DNA of 64,000 bases from an uncultured Aquimarina sp. (GTDB lineage Bacteria; Bacteroidota; Bacteroidia; Flavobacteriales; Flavobacteriaceae). The notes under the pieces were generated by a model. The model had not been told where the DNA came from. It made no database searches and saw only the letters and a list, made by a program, of their open reading frames with translations. Position 1 is the stretch's first letter. Each line of letters opens with the position of its first letter. Below, one piece after another: positions 55,316-64,000 of this stretch. Location of the stretch: the NCBI GenBank assembly GCA_947496705.1, contig CANMDW010000001.1:124001-188000 (forward strand), given 5' to 3'. The translations under genes and the position numbers were made by a program.

Positions 55316-56281
55316 TTAAAGGAATGATTCTCGTGCCCCTCCTGAAGAGAACAGCGCTCTCATTCTATTTTTTTGTCCGTTAGAGAACATATACATACAA
55401 CGGTCATCTACATAATCCATATAATTCATGGTCATATCATTAGATCCACAGCGTACAGTAGGATACCTTGGGCAACCGTAATTGGGCGCACTCGAAACTG
55501 GAGTGTCTGAAACAAAATCATCGCGAGAACAATTGCCGTCTCCCCAAATGTGACGCAAATTCAACCAATGCCCAACTTCATGAGTGGCCGTTCTACCTTC
55601 ATCAAAAGGAGCAGAAACAAATCCTCGATCACCAAAATATTGAGGCGAGACTACAACGCCATCTGTAGCTGGATTTCCTCCGGGAAATTGAGCATACCCA
55701 AGAATTCCTCCGCCAATATTGCATACCCAGATATTAAGATTTCTCGATGGATCTATGGCATCTACACCACCCCGGGAAGCAAACTTCATTCGATTTCGTG
55801 TTCCCCAGGATCGTCTGGAAGATTGTTTTCGCGTTACTTGTTGTAGTGTAAACCTGAAATTAGCATTGGCAACACGACCAGCAAATTCATTAGGAACCTG
55901 AGAAACATCACTATTGGTTGCTGTGAAATCTTTATTGAGTACATCAATTTGTGATTGGATCTGAGCGTTGCTAATATTTTGTCTGTTAGTTCTGTAAATC
56001 ACATGAACGATTACAGGAATCCCAATGGTTCCGTTGGGAGCTTTTAGGTCGTTTTCAGAAAAATTTCGGGATTTTTCTTCGATCTCAACAAGTTTCTTGG
56101 CCATTTCGGGATTTTCGCTCAATTGTTTTTCCAGCATTTCTGCAGAATAACACTTACGCTGTGTAGCCGTGATTTCTTCCTGATTTTCAAGATTTTGTAA
56201 TTCTGTTGAATTTTCTTCATTTTCGCAAGAAGATGCAAAAATCAAACCTAGTGCAAGGATGCACATGGATAGTTTTTTCAT
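55316..56281 (-). CDS. M43 zinc metalloprotease lipoprotein
   Basis: A 321-residue secreted protease of the pappalysin/M43 family. The signal has a lipobox FASSC (Cys19). The active site HEVGHWLNLRH gives H234, E235, H238 and H244, the metzincin pattern H-E-x2-H-x2-N/G-x2-H, followed by WGDGNC and the Met-turn region MNYMDYVDDRCMYMF. The propeptide-like N-terminal region (about 25-85) precedes IGIPVIVHVIYRT. Degrades proteins outside the cell or at the surface. Confidence 0.92.
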   Translation of the reverse strand: MKKLSMCILALGLIFASSCENEENSTELQNLENQEEITATQRKCYSAEMLEKQLSENPEMAKKLVEIEEKSRNFSENDLKAPNGTIGIPVIVHVIYRTNRQNISNAQIQSQIDVLNKDFTATNSDVSQVPNEFAGRVANANFRFTLQQVTRKQSSRRSWGTRNRMKFASRGGVDAIDPSRNLNIWVCNIGGGILGYAQFPGGNPATDGVVVSPQYFGDRGFVSAPFDEGRTATHEVGHWLNLRHIWGDGNCSRDDFVSDTPVSSAPNYGCPRYPTVRCGSNDMTMNYMDYVDDRCMYMFSNGQKNRMRALFSSGGARESFL

Positions 56282-56528
56282 AATGTATAGGTTTTAAAAG
56301 TTTGTGTTCTTTTGTAACCTAAAAATAAGATGCTTCGTATACATTTTAGCTTTAATTAACTAAAAGTTAACAAGGTGTAAATTGGTAAAAGCAAGCATTT
56401 AACTAGGCGATGTAAATCATACCAAAAGAATACCCAAAAGGTTACTTAACATTATTTTGGCTTTTTTAAAAGCTTCTATCAAATCATTTATCCCTTCTTT
56501 GGTATTTCAGGAAAAGATGGATATGGGA

Positions 56529-57647
56529 TTATTCTGCTATAGTAGAATTGTTTACACTAATGTTAGTATCAGAATGGGCAGAGATCCCGGGATAAGCAGG
56601 ATACCATGAGCCTCCTGTATTATTTTGAATAGTAGATTCATTGATAATTACATTTCCAGAACGGTCATTGGTGACAAAAAAGATGGCAGCACCAAAATCA
56701 TTTACTTTATTTGATTCTATATAAGAGCCAAGCAGCGTGAGTGTCATAGTGTTTCCGTCGTTATATATGGCTCCTCCACTTCCACCTCCGGGGGTACCAG
56801 ACTGAGCAGGGTTCCCGCCATTACCTAAAGCGCTGTTATGCGAAAAAAGACTGTTAATAATAGTCCAGGACACACCAATACTGCTAATACCTCCTCCGTT
56901 TGATCCGGAATTTCCATGATTTTCTTTGCCTCCAAAAGTACTATTAACAACAAATACGGGCTGGTTGTTGTGTTGACTGAATACTCGTATAGCTCCTCCG
57001 CCTACATCTGGCCCGTTGCTGGCACAGGTGTTATTAAAGAATCGGCAATTCACAACTTTAAAACGTCCGCCCCGAACCCAAATAGCTCCTCCACCGTCAT
57101 ATTGTGTTTCATTGGTAGAATTCCCATTAGCAAAAGTAATATTCTGAACCGTAAGCCTGGGATGATCTTGATTTTGGCAATGGTCTGTAGTCCATACCTG
57201 ATCGGGATCACAGGTATTCATATACAGAATCCTTGTTTGGTTATTACCACTTAATGTAATCAATCCACCTCCATCGATCACAATATCGGGGTTGGTATTA
57301 TTGAATACTTTGGCTGGTTGATTGAGCGTTATAGTTATGGGGTCGGGTCCACAATCAAAAACGATTTTACCTCCTTTGGCAACGGCATCAATAAAAATCT
57401 GACCGGTACAGCTTTGAGGAGTGCCATCACCAATTACGGTATCGGGGTTAGAAACATCTTCAAGAGCTGCTGCTGCAGGGATTGGATAATTTCCATCGGG
57501 ATTTCCTGCAGGAATTCCATCAAATGGATCACCTAGCGGATTGTCGATGGTTACCGTTTCATTATCGTTATCACTGCTGCATGATCCCAAAAGAACTATT
57601 GAAAACAGAAAAATACTGTAGGTACAGAAAAAACACTTCATATTCAT
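56529..57647 (-). CDS. Right-handed beta-helix lipoprotein
   Basis: A 372-residue lipoprotein: MNMKCFFCTYSIFLFSIVLL runs into a lipobox LGSCSSD with Cys23. The body is a parallel beta-helix, with repeated short Asn/Gly-rich strands (FANGNSTNETQYDGGGAIWV, VNSTFGGKENHGNSGSNGGG, SLFSHNSALGNGGNPAQSG). Such proteins often bind or cleave polysaccharide or are adhesins; catalytic residues are not evident. Ends abruptly (SVNNSTIAE), so the last helix turn may be short. ATG 57641 is an alternative start. Confidence 0.8.
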   Translation of the reverse strand: MNMKCFFCTYSIFLFSIVLLGSCSSDNDNETVTIDNPLGDPFDGIPAGNPDGNYPIPAAAALEDVSNPDTVIGDGTPQSCTGQIFIDAVAKGGKIVFDCGPDPITITLNQPAKVFNNTNPDIVIDGGGLITLSGNNQTRILYMNTCDPDQVWTTDHCQNQDHPRLTVQNITFANGNSTNETQYDGGGAIWVRGGRFKVVNCRFFNNTCASNGPDVGGGAIRVFSQHNNQPVFVVNSTFGGKENHGNSGSNGGGISSIGVSWTIINSLFSHNSALGNGGNPAQSGTPGGGSGGAIYNDGNTMTLTLLGSYIESNKVNDFGAAIFFVTNDRSGNVIINESTIQNNTGGSWYPAYPGISAHSDTNISVNNSTIAE

Positions 57648-57753
57648 TTGTATGAACTTAGATTAGGTGGTAAAAGTGAAGAACGAGTTATCATGATAGA
57701 TATTGTTTTTTACCCAATAGCATCAATAAACAGGTGGTTATAGACGTCAAAAA

Positions 57754-58968
57754 TCAACGTAACATTATCTTTGCTTTTTTCACAGCTTCAACCAAAGCAT
57801 CAATCTCTTCTTTAGTATTGTAGAATGAAAAAGAAGCTCGTACGGTTCCTGGTATTTTGTAAAAATCCATAATGGGTTGAGCACAATGATGCCCTGTGCG
57901 TACAGCAATGCCTAATTTATCTACAATAGTTCCCACATCATATGGATGAATATTTTCAAGATTAAAAGAAATCACCGAAGTTTTGTTTTTGGCGGTACCA
58001 TAGATTTTCAGACCTTCAATTTCCAGTAATTTTTGAGTTCCGTAGTCCAGGAGCTCTTTTTCGTAGGCCGCGATAGTATCAAAACCAATACTATTCATAT
58101 AATCTAGCGCTACTCCAAACGCTATTCCTCCACAAATATTGGGGGTACCGGCTTCAAATTTATGAGGAAGTCCTGCATAGGTGGTTTTTTCAAAAGTGAC
58201 CTGCTCGATCATCTCACCACCGCCCTGATAGGGAGGAAGCTTATTCAACCACTCCTCTTTTCCGTAAAGCATACCAACTCCTGTTGGTCCACAAAGCTTA
58301 TGCGCAGATGCGACATAAAAATCTACATCAAGTGCCTGCACATCGGGTTTGATATGGGGGCAGGATTGGGCACCGTCAATAAGAACTGCTGCGCCAACCT
58401 CATGTGCTTTGTCAATAATTTCTTCGATTGGGTTAATTGTACCCAATGCATTAGAGATATGGTTGGTAAAAACAAGTTTGGTTTTATTAGAAAGGAGCTG
58501 ATCATATATATCCATCAATAATTCTCCTTCCTCATTCATAGGAATGACCTTAAGAATTGCACCAGTACGATCACACAACATTTGCCAGGGAACAATATTA
58601 GAATGATGTTCTAGGGCAGAAACGATGATTTCATCACCTTTATCGAGAAAATTGGTAAAACCGGTAGCTATAATATTAATACTATGGGTAGTTCCAGAAG
58701 TTAGAATAATCTCATGTGCATGTTTTGCATTAAAGTGCTGTTGTACTTTTTTTCGGGCAATCTCATAAGCATCTGTTGCTTCTTGCGACAGGGTGTGAAC
58801 ACCGCGATGAATATTAGCATTATAGTTACTATAATAATCTACGATAGCATCAATAACAACTTGTGGTGTTTGAGATGTGGCCGCATTATCAAAATACACT
58901 AGAGGTTTGCCGTTTACTTCTCTTTTAAGTATTGGAAAATCTTCTCGTATCTTTTGTACATCTAGCAT
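57754..58968 (-). CDS. sufS: Cysteine desulfurase SufS
   Basis: PLP-dependent group II cysteine desulfurase that supplies sulfur for Fe-S cluster assembly. From ATG 58968 it has 404 residues; a TTG at 59001 would add 11. The PLP lysine is Lys224 in ASAHKLCGPTG and the catalytic Cys362 is in RTGHHCAQP, the group II pattern. TACTTTTG on the minus strand (58991-58984) is a -7 box 15 bp upstream. In this window sufS is separated from sufD by the divergent serine hydrolase gene. Confidence 0.96.
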   Translation of the reverse strand: MLDVQKIREDFPILKREVNGKPLVYFDNAATSQTPQVVIDAIVDYYSNYNANIHRGVHTLSQEATDAYEIARKKVQQHFNAKHAHEIILTSGTTHSINIIATGFTNFLDKGDEIIVSALEHHSNIVPWQMLCDRTGAILKVIPMNEEGELLMDIYDQLLSNKTKLVFTNHISNALGTINPIEEIIDKAHEVGAAVLIDGAQSCPHIKPDVQALDVDFYVASAHKLCGPTGVGMLYGKEEWLNKLPPYQGGGEMIEQVTFEKTTYAGLPHKFEAGTPNICGGIAFGVALDYMNSIGFDTIAAYEKELLDYGTQKLLEIEGLKIYGTAKNKTSVISFNLENIHPYDVGTIVDKLGIAVRTGHHCAQPIMDFYKIPGTVRASFSFYNTKEEIDALVEAVKKAKIMLR

Positions 58969-59063
58969 ATCAATTTCTTTCTGCAAAAGTACTAATACCA
59001 ATTATTATATGAGTATTTTCTAAGTAGGATTGTTTATTTTTAGAATGGTTTAACCTTTTTTTT

Positions 59064-60416
59064 ATGAAGCGATTTAAAAAAATTATCAGTATTACATTTT
59101 TACTCTTGATTGTAGTTATTTGTATTGCAGTTGTTCTTAATTATCCAAAGCTTGAAATTATTTCTGGATTTTCTGCAAAAAACATGAGTTCATCTGTTTT
59201 TATCGGACAAAGGAGTCTTGAGTATACAGATAAAACAGATCATAATGTTCCTAATGTACGATTGGCTACAGATCAGGTAGATATAGGTAAGAAGTATTCC
59301 ATAGCAAATGTATATGGATTCAAGGAACGAAAAGCAATTTATCGAGAAGGATTAGGTAGTATTTTAATTGATGATGATTTTGATGAAAACCAACCATTTT
59401 TAATTCCAAACAGAAGATTTTCTAAAACTAATTTATCATACCCATATGGAGATTTACCTCAGAGAGATAGTGTTTTTGAAGAGATAAATTATAAGAAGGT
59501 AGAAAAAGCTGTAGCTACAATATTTGATATTGATGGGGTAGAGAAAAATAAAACTCGTGCAGTTTTGGTGCTTTATAAAGATCAGATTATTGCAGAGCGT
59601 TATATTGATGGGTTTGATAAAAACTCTAAATTATTAGGATGGTCAATGACCAAAAGTGTTCTTAGTACCATGTATGGTGTATTACAGGCGCAAGGTAAAA
59701 TAGACATTTATAATAAAGCTCTTGTAGATGAATGGCAAAATGATGAAAGAAAAGAAATAACTATTAATAATTTGCTGCAAATGAATAGTGGTCTCGAGTG
59801 GGATGAGGATTATGGATCTATTTCTGATATTACAAAAATGTTATATATAGATAAAGATATGACCCTTTCCCAGATTCATAAAAATGCGATTCATAAGCCA
59901 AATGAACATTGGTTATATTCCTCGGGCACTTCTAATCTATTATCTGGGATTTTAAGAAAGCAGTTTACCACGCACCAGGAATATCTTGATTTCCCTTATC
60001 GTGAGTTTATTGATAAAATCGGGATGCATTCTATGCTTATAGAAACCGATATGGCAGGTAATTATGTAGGTTCTTCTTATGCCTGGGCAACAGTTAGAGA
60101 CTGGGGCAAATTTGGGTTATTATATCTTCATAAAGGAAATTGGAAGGGACAGCAAATTTTTGATCCAGAGTGGGTAAACTATGTTACCACGCCAAGTCCT
60201 ACATCCAAAGGGGATTATGGAGGTCATTTTTGGTTAAATGCAGGAGGTTTTTATCCCGATGCGCCAAGAGATATGTTTTCTGCAAATGGATACCAGGGAC
60301 AACGGGTTTTTATTATCCCTTCAAAAGATTTGGTAATTGTACGGTTTGGATTAATTGGAGATGCAGGAGTGGATTTTAATAGGTTTTTGAAAGAGATTGT
60401 AAATGCTGTGGAATGA
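59064..60416 (+). CDS. Serine hydrolase, beta-lactamase/PBP4 family
   Basis: A 450-residue membrane-anchored protein: one N-terminal helix (FKKIISITFLLLIVVICIAV, about 4-24). The beta-lactamase class C-like domain has the SxxK motif in GWSMTKSVLS and Y-S-S in LYSSGTSNLLSGIL. A third motif (HxG type) is near the C-terminus (GYQGQRVFI). Could be an esterase or peptidase in the periplasm. It lies on the plus strand between sufS and sufD on the minus strand. Its upstream region carries a GAATGGTTTAACCTTTTTT stretch resembling the dispersed repeat. Confidence 0.87.
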   Translation: MKRFKKIISITFLLLIVVICIAVVLNYPKLEIISGFSAKNMSSSVFIGQRSLEYTDKTDHNVPNVRLATDQVDIGKKYSIANVYGFKERKAIYREGLGSILIDDDFDENQPFLIPNRRFSKTNLSYPYGDLPQRDSVFEEINYKKVEKAVATIFDIDGVEKNKTRAVLVLYKDQIIAERYIDGFDKNSKLLGWSMTKSVLSTMYGVLQAQGKIDIYNKALVDEWQNDERKEITINNLLQMNSGLEWDEDYGSISDITKMLYIDKDMTLSQIHKNAIHKPNEHWLYSSGTSNLLSGILRKQFTTHQEYLDFPYREFIDKIGMHSMLIETDMAGNYVGSSYAWATVRDWGKFGLLYLHKGNWKGQQIFDPEWVNYVTTPSPTSKGDYGGHFWLNAGGFYPDAPRDMFSANGYQGQRVFIIPSKDLVIVRFGLIGDAGVDFNRFLKEIVNAVE

Positions 60417-60487
60417 AACAAACTATAATTATATACATTTTTACACTAAAAAATATAGGTTAGTGCAATTAATCCCTGGACAGGGTT

Positions 60488-60618
60488 TGGTTTACACTTC
60501 CTATTAAACCTCGGGTATTTCCCTGAGCTCAATAAGCAGAATCAATCTTAAGAACCCAAGTGTAACAGTAGATCTCGCTCTACAACCCGATAAGTCCAAC
60601 GTATTGAAGTGTAAACCA
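60488..60618. repeat. 131-bp segment bounded by 13-bp inverted repeats
   Basis: TGGTTTACACTTC (60488-60500) and GAAGTGTAAACCA (60606-60618) are perfect inverted repeats bounding an A+T-moderate segment. Related by eye to the GAAGTGGTTTAAAC repeat family. It sits between convergent genes. Confidence 0.65.
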
Positions 60619-60638
60619 CGTCTATATTAAAATAGTAC

Positions 60639-61952
60639 TTACAAGTCAAAGCCAATATTTACATTCAGCTTATTGGCAATTAACTTATTGATTCTACTTT
60701 TTAGTTGAGGTATTTTTACACTCTCTAATACATTATTGGCAAAGGCATACATTAATAAGGCTCTTGCTTCTTTTTCGCCGATTCCTCGGGATCTCATATA
60801 AAACAAAACGTTATCGTCTAATTGACCTATCGTACAGCCGTGAGAACACTTTACATCATCTGCAAAAATCTCCAGCTGTGGTTTGGAATTGATCGTTGCT
60901 TTATCACTTAATAAAATATTATTGTTGGATTGAAAAGCATTAGTTTTTTGAGCTTCTTTATTTACAATGATTTTACCGTTAAAAACACCTGTGGCCCTCT
61001 CATCAAAAATGCCTTTATAATCCTGATGGCTCTCACAGTTTGGTTCGGTGTGGTGTACCAGAGTGTTGTGATCTACATGTTGTTTTCCTTCAATAATTGT
61101 TATCCCGTTAAGAACAGAGTTGATCCCTTCTCCTTTTTGGTAAAAATTCAGGTTGTTTCTGGTGATGTTTCCACCAAAAGCAAAGGTATGTACCGATACC
61201 AAACTTTGTGTTTGCTGTTCGATATACGTGTTATCAATAAGAGATGCTTCTTGATTATCATTTTGGATTTTGTAGTAATCAACCACAGCTCTTTTGTCTG
61301 CAAAAATCTCGGTTACCGAATTTGTTAGTACCGCATTGTCTGTAAGACTCTGATGGCGTTCAATAATCTGAACGTGCGAGTTTTCTTCGACGACGATCAG
61401 GTTACGGGGTTGTAATAGCTGAGCAGATTCTTTTCCGGTAGAAAGGTGTATAATTTGGATAGGTTTATCGGCCAGCTTATTTTTTGGGATGTAGATATAA
61501 GCTCCTTCTTTAGAAAAAGCGGTATTTAAAGAACTAAGGCCATCCTTGGGTGCTATTTTATTAAAATAGTTGTCAATAACAACTCTGTATTTATCACGGG
61601 TTAATGCAGCCGACATGAGACATACATCTATCTTATCATGAGTGGTCTCTGATAAATGAGAAGAATACTTACCATCGATGAATACAATCTTATATGTATC
61701 CAGATCATGAAGGAAATATTTTTTTACATCTCTGAATTCTAATGCGTTTTCTTCTTTCGGAAAAACACTGTAGTCGTGTTTTAGCACCGTTTTTAACGAA
61801 GTATATTTCCATGCTTCTTCTTTTTTTGAAGGGAAGCCTTTTTCTTCAAAAGTCTTTATCGCCTGGCTTCTTATATCGTGCACGGGAGCATCTACATCTA
61901 CCGTGTTTTCAAAAGCCAAAAAGGATGACACTAATTTATCTTTCAATTCCAT
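60639..61952 (-). CDS. sufD: Fe-S cluster assembly protein SufD
   Basis: Scaffold subunit that with SufB and SufC forms the SUF complex for Fe-S assembly. The 437 residues show the parallel beta-helix core with SHVQIIERHQSL and NITRNNLNFYQKG, DHNTLVHHTEPNCESHQDYK, GKIIVNKEAQKTNAFQSN, and the C-terminal DDVKCSHGCTIGQLDD with RSRGIGEKEARALLMYAFAN. All hallmark SufBD regions are present. Follows sufC with 82 bp between. Confidence 0.95.
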   Translation of the reverse strand: MELKDKLVSSFLAFENTVDVDAPVHDIRSQAIKTFEEKGFPSKKEEAWKYTSLKTVLKHDYSVFPKEENALEFRDVKKYFLHDLDTYKIVFIDGKYSSHLSETTHDKIDVCLMSAALTRDKYRVVIDNYFNKIAPKDGLSSLNTAFSKEGAYIYIPKNKLADKPIQIIHLSTGKESAQLLQPRNLIVVEENSHVQIIERHQSLTDNAVLTNSVTEIFADKRAVVDYYKIQNDNQEASLIDNTYIEQQTQSLVSVHTFAFGGNITRNNLNFYQKGEGINSVLNGITIIEGKQHVDHNTLVHHTEPNCESHQDYKGIFDERATGVFNGKIIVNKEAQKTNAFQSNNNILLSDKATINSKPQLEIFADDVKCSHGCTIGQLDDNVLFYMRSRGIGEKEARALLMYAFANNVLESVKIPQLKSRINKLIANKLNVNIGFDL

Positions 61953-62034
61953 TTTCTCGTTGCTTGTTGTCTGTTTTTTGTTGATCGTTCACATAATACG
62001 TGTACAAAATATAAACTATCTACTGCCAACTATA

Positions 62035-62793
62035 TCATACTTTTATATCTTCTTTAATCCAGTCGTATCCTTTTTCTTCTAGCTCAAAAGCAAGTTCTTT
62101 GGTGCCTGATTTTACGATTTTACCATCATACAATACATGCACAAAATCAGGAACGATATATTCTAAAAGACGTTGATAGTGTGTAATCACTACAATGGCG
62201 TTGTCCTGGTTTTTTAATTTATTGACCCCGTTGGCTACAATTCTCAAGGCATCAATATCTAGTCCAGAATCGGTTTCGTCCAGAATCGCTAATTTAGGTT
62301 CCATCATGGCCATCTGAAAAATCTCATTACGTTTTTTTTCTCCACCAGAGAAGCCTTTGTTAAGAGAACGGGATAGAAATTTGCGATCTATCTCCAGCAA
62401 TTCTGATTTTTCACGGATTTTTTTCAGCATATCTTTAGCAGGCATTTCTTCGAGGCCTTGTGCTTTTCGGGTTTCGTTGATCGCGGTTTTCATAAAATTG
62501 GTAACCGTTAATCCGGGAATTTCTACCGGATACTGGAAAGACAGAAAAACACCTTTATGAGCACGTTCTTCGGCAGCCAATTCTTCAATATCTTCTCCTT
62601 CCAGAAAGATGCTGCCTTCAGTTACTTCATACTCTTCTTTACCGGCAACAATATTAGCCAACGTGCTTTTTCCCGAACCATTTGGGCCCATAATAACATG
62701 AATTTCTCCTGCTTTTACATCCAGGCTAAGACCTTTTAAAATCTCTTTCCCCTCAACACTTGCGTGTATATCCTTTATTTCTAACATGCTCAT
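62035..62793 (-). CDS. sufC: Fe-S assembly ATPase SufC
   Basis: ABC-type ATPase of the SufBCD complex. The 252 residues have Walker A GPNGSGKST (36-44), signature FSGGEKKRNEIFQMAMM, Walker B LAILDETDSGLDIDAL (with the SufC-specific DETDSGLD) and the H-loop VITHYQRL. ATG 62793 is used, ATG 62787 being close behind. Separated by 37 bp from the upstream lipoprotein gene. Confidence 0.96.
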   Translation of the reverse strand: MSMLEIKDIHASVEGKEILKGLSLDVKAGEIHVIMGPNGSGKSTLANIVAGKEEYEVTEGSIFLEGEDIEELAAEERAHKGVFLSFQYPVEIPGLTVTNFMKTAINETRKAQGLEEMPAKDMLKKIREKSELLEIDRKFLSRSLNKGFSGGEKKRNEIFQMAMMEPKLAILDETDSGLDIDALRIVANGVNKLKNQDNAIVVITHYQRLLEYIVPDFVHVLYDGKIVKSGTKELAFELEEKGYDWIKEDIKV

Positions 62794-62830
62794 AATTCTT
62801 TTATCTCATATAAGAGATACATTTACGTGT

Positions 62831-63235
62831 TTAATTTTCTTTTTCTTTATTTGAATCATCATCGCCAGAACCCTCTTCAGCTTCAGAAGAATTGATCTTA
62901 GTAGGTAACTCTGATGTGGGAGCACTTACTCCAATGATCTCTTTTATTTCTACTATTTCTTCCCAACCTTGTTCGGGATTGGGTTTTATAAATCCTTTGA
63001 TCACTACGGGTACCATATCATATTCTTCTCTTTGCATAGGGGTTACTTTTTTGGCTAATTCATGAGTAATCTCATCAATTACTACCCCATAAATAAAGTC
63101 ACTACCTTTTATGACTGCTGCATCATCAATGAGAATAAACTCTCCTCGGATCAAAATAGGTTCTTCGTTTTTATTTTCAGATTTACAGGAAAAAATTATA
63201 ATACTTAAAACAATGAAAATAAATGATGGTTTCAT
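62831..63235 (-). CDS. Lipoprotein of unknown function inside the suf cluster
   Basis: A 134-residue lipoprotein: signal IFIVLSIIIFSCKSENK, Cys17 as the lipidation site. The middle reads GEFILIDDAAVIKGSDFIYG and EYDMVPVVIKGFIKPNPEQ, a small beta-rich domain; the tail is highly acidic (SEAEEGSGDDDSNKEKE). It lies 25 bp after sufB and 37 bp before sufC. I recall similar genes in this place in flavobacteria but no function. Being lipid-anchored, it cannot easily join the cytosolic SUF complex. Confidence 0.75.
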   Translation of the reverse strand: MKPSFIFIVLSIIIFSCKSENKNEEPILIRGEFILIDDAAVIKGSDFIYGVVIDEITHELAKKVTPMQREEYDMVPVVIKGFIKPNPEQGWEEIVEIKEIIGVSAPTSELPTKINSSEAEEGSGDDDSNKEKEN

Positions 63236-63260
63236 TAATGCAGATTTGATGGTTTAAAAT

Positions 63261-64000
63261 TTACCCTACAGAACCTTCCAGAGAAATTTCTAAAAGTTTT
63301 TGTGCTTCTACGGCAAACTCCATAGGCAGTTTATTCAATACTTCTTTACTAAATCCGTTAACGATCAAAGCAATTGCTTTTTCTGTATCTATACCTCGTT
63401 GGTTACAGTAAAAAATCTGATCTTCACCTATTTTACTCGTAGTTGCTTCATGTTCTATTTGAGCAGTTTTATTTTTTACTTCTATATAGGGAAACGTATG
63501 CGCACCACATTCATTGCCCATCAATAATGAATCACATTGTGAAAAATTACGTGCATTGGTTGCCCTGCTGCTTATTTGTACTAATCCGCGATAGCTATTT
63601 TGAGATCTTCCTGCCGAAATACCTTTAGAAATGATGGTGCTTTTGGTGTTTTTACCTAGGTGTACCATCTTGGTTCCTGTATCTGCTTGTTGAAAATTGT
63701 TGGTTACGGCTATCGAATAGAATTCTCCTACAGAATGATCCCCTTTAAGTATACAGGAAGGATATTTCCAGGTGATAGCTGATCCTGTTTCTACCTGTGT
63801 CCATGAAATTTTGGAGTTGGTTTCACAAAGTCCTCTTTTGGTTACAAAATTATACACTCCGCCTTTTCCTTCGGCATTACCGGGGTACCAATTTTGCACA
63901 GTAGAATATTTTATTTCTGCATCATCCAGTGCTATTAATTCTACCACTGCGGCATGCAATTGATTTTCATCACGAGATGGAGCGGTACATCCTTCAAGAT
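63261..64000 (-). CDS. sufB: Fe-S assembly protein SufB, C-terminal part (5' end outside window)
   Basis: About 246 residues of SufB, the scaffold subunit on which clusters are built; the N-terminal half lies beyond 64000. Visible SufB hallmarks are [20 protein letters not shown] (next to the window edge), [76 protein letters not shown] and [11 protein letters not shown]. Ends at 63261. First gene of the suf run as seen here. Confidence 0.96.
   Translation of the reverse strand, partial: LEGCTAPSRDENQLHAAVVELIALDDAEIKYSTVQNWYPGNAEGKGGVYNFVTKRGLCETNSKISWTQVETGSAITWKYPSCILKGDHSVGEFYSIAVTNNFQQADTGTKMVHLGKNTKSTIISKGISAGRSQNSYRGLVQISSRATNARNFSQCDSLLMGNECGAHTFPYIEVKNKTAQIEHEATTSKIGEDQIFYCNQRGIDTEKAIALIVNGFSKEVLNKLPMEFAVEAQKLLEISLEGSVG

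Overview
The window is a low-GC stretch of a chromosome from the Bacteroidota, most probably a marine Flavobacteriaceae. The evidence is the flavobacterial gene order DUF177-rpmF-fabH-accB-accC, a type IX secretion C-terminal tail, OmpA with thrombospondin type-3 repeats, SusC/CarboxypepD-type TonB receptors, a Cys-free L32, SUF-type Fe-S assembly genes, and promoter-like boxes of the form TTTG-N19-TAnnTTTG. No phage, insertion sequence, CRISPR array or rRNA is visible. One tRNA (Ala, GGC) is present.

Layout. 0-8.6 kb: riboflavin synthase, pdxA, then the plus-strand run DUF177-rpmF-fabH-accB-accC-oxidoreductase-mtgA-GreA-like protein (lipid, translation and wall precursors). 8.7-11.6 kb: a secreted repeat protein, a lipoprotein hydrolase and a Cys-rich small protein. 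11.9-21.3 kb: housekeeping (recJ, M50 peptidase, DNA glycosylase, rsmI, tdk, alr, mscL, asd). 21.4-27 kb: a large secreted M14 peptidase, a DoxX-like protein and a prolyl oligopeptidase lipoprotein. 27-34 kb: an ABC ATPase, lpxH, queD, a small protein with primase-like (AEP) motifs next to a 139-bp palindrome, a crotonase, a MATE pump, a broken acetyltransferase, a 230-bp inverted-repeat element, a Usp and tRNA-Ala. 34.3-41.5 kb: an accessory region with three AraC-family regulators, SDR and SnoaL-like enzymes, an SDR remnant and a 42-residue membrane peptide. 41.5-45.8 kb: an outer-membrane uptake operon (small secreted Cys/His protein, TonB receptor, lipoprotein) followed on the same strand by two similar structured modules that may encode a small RNA. 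45.8-54.5 kb: an AddAB-like nuclease-helicase pair separated by ompA. 54.6-64 kb: superoxide dismutase, an M43 metalloprotease, a beta-helix lipoprotein and the suf genes (sufS, sufD, sufC, a lipoprotein gene, sufB), split by a divergent serine hydrolase.

Most of the window is ordinary core genome. The less ordinary items are the paired RNA-like modules at 41.85-42.35 kb, the primase-like orphan at 29.6-30.3 kb, the GreA-like orphan at 8.1-8.6 kb, the lipoprotein inside the suf cluster, and several MITE-like inverted repeats. All functions are read from motifs and remembered family features; no database search was run.
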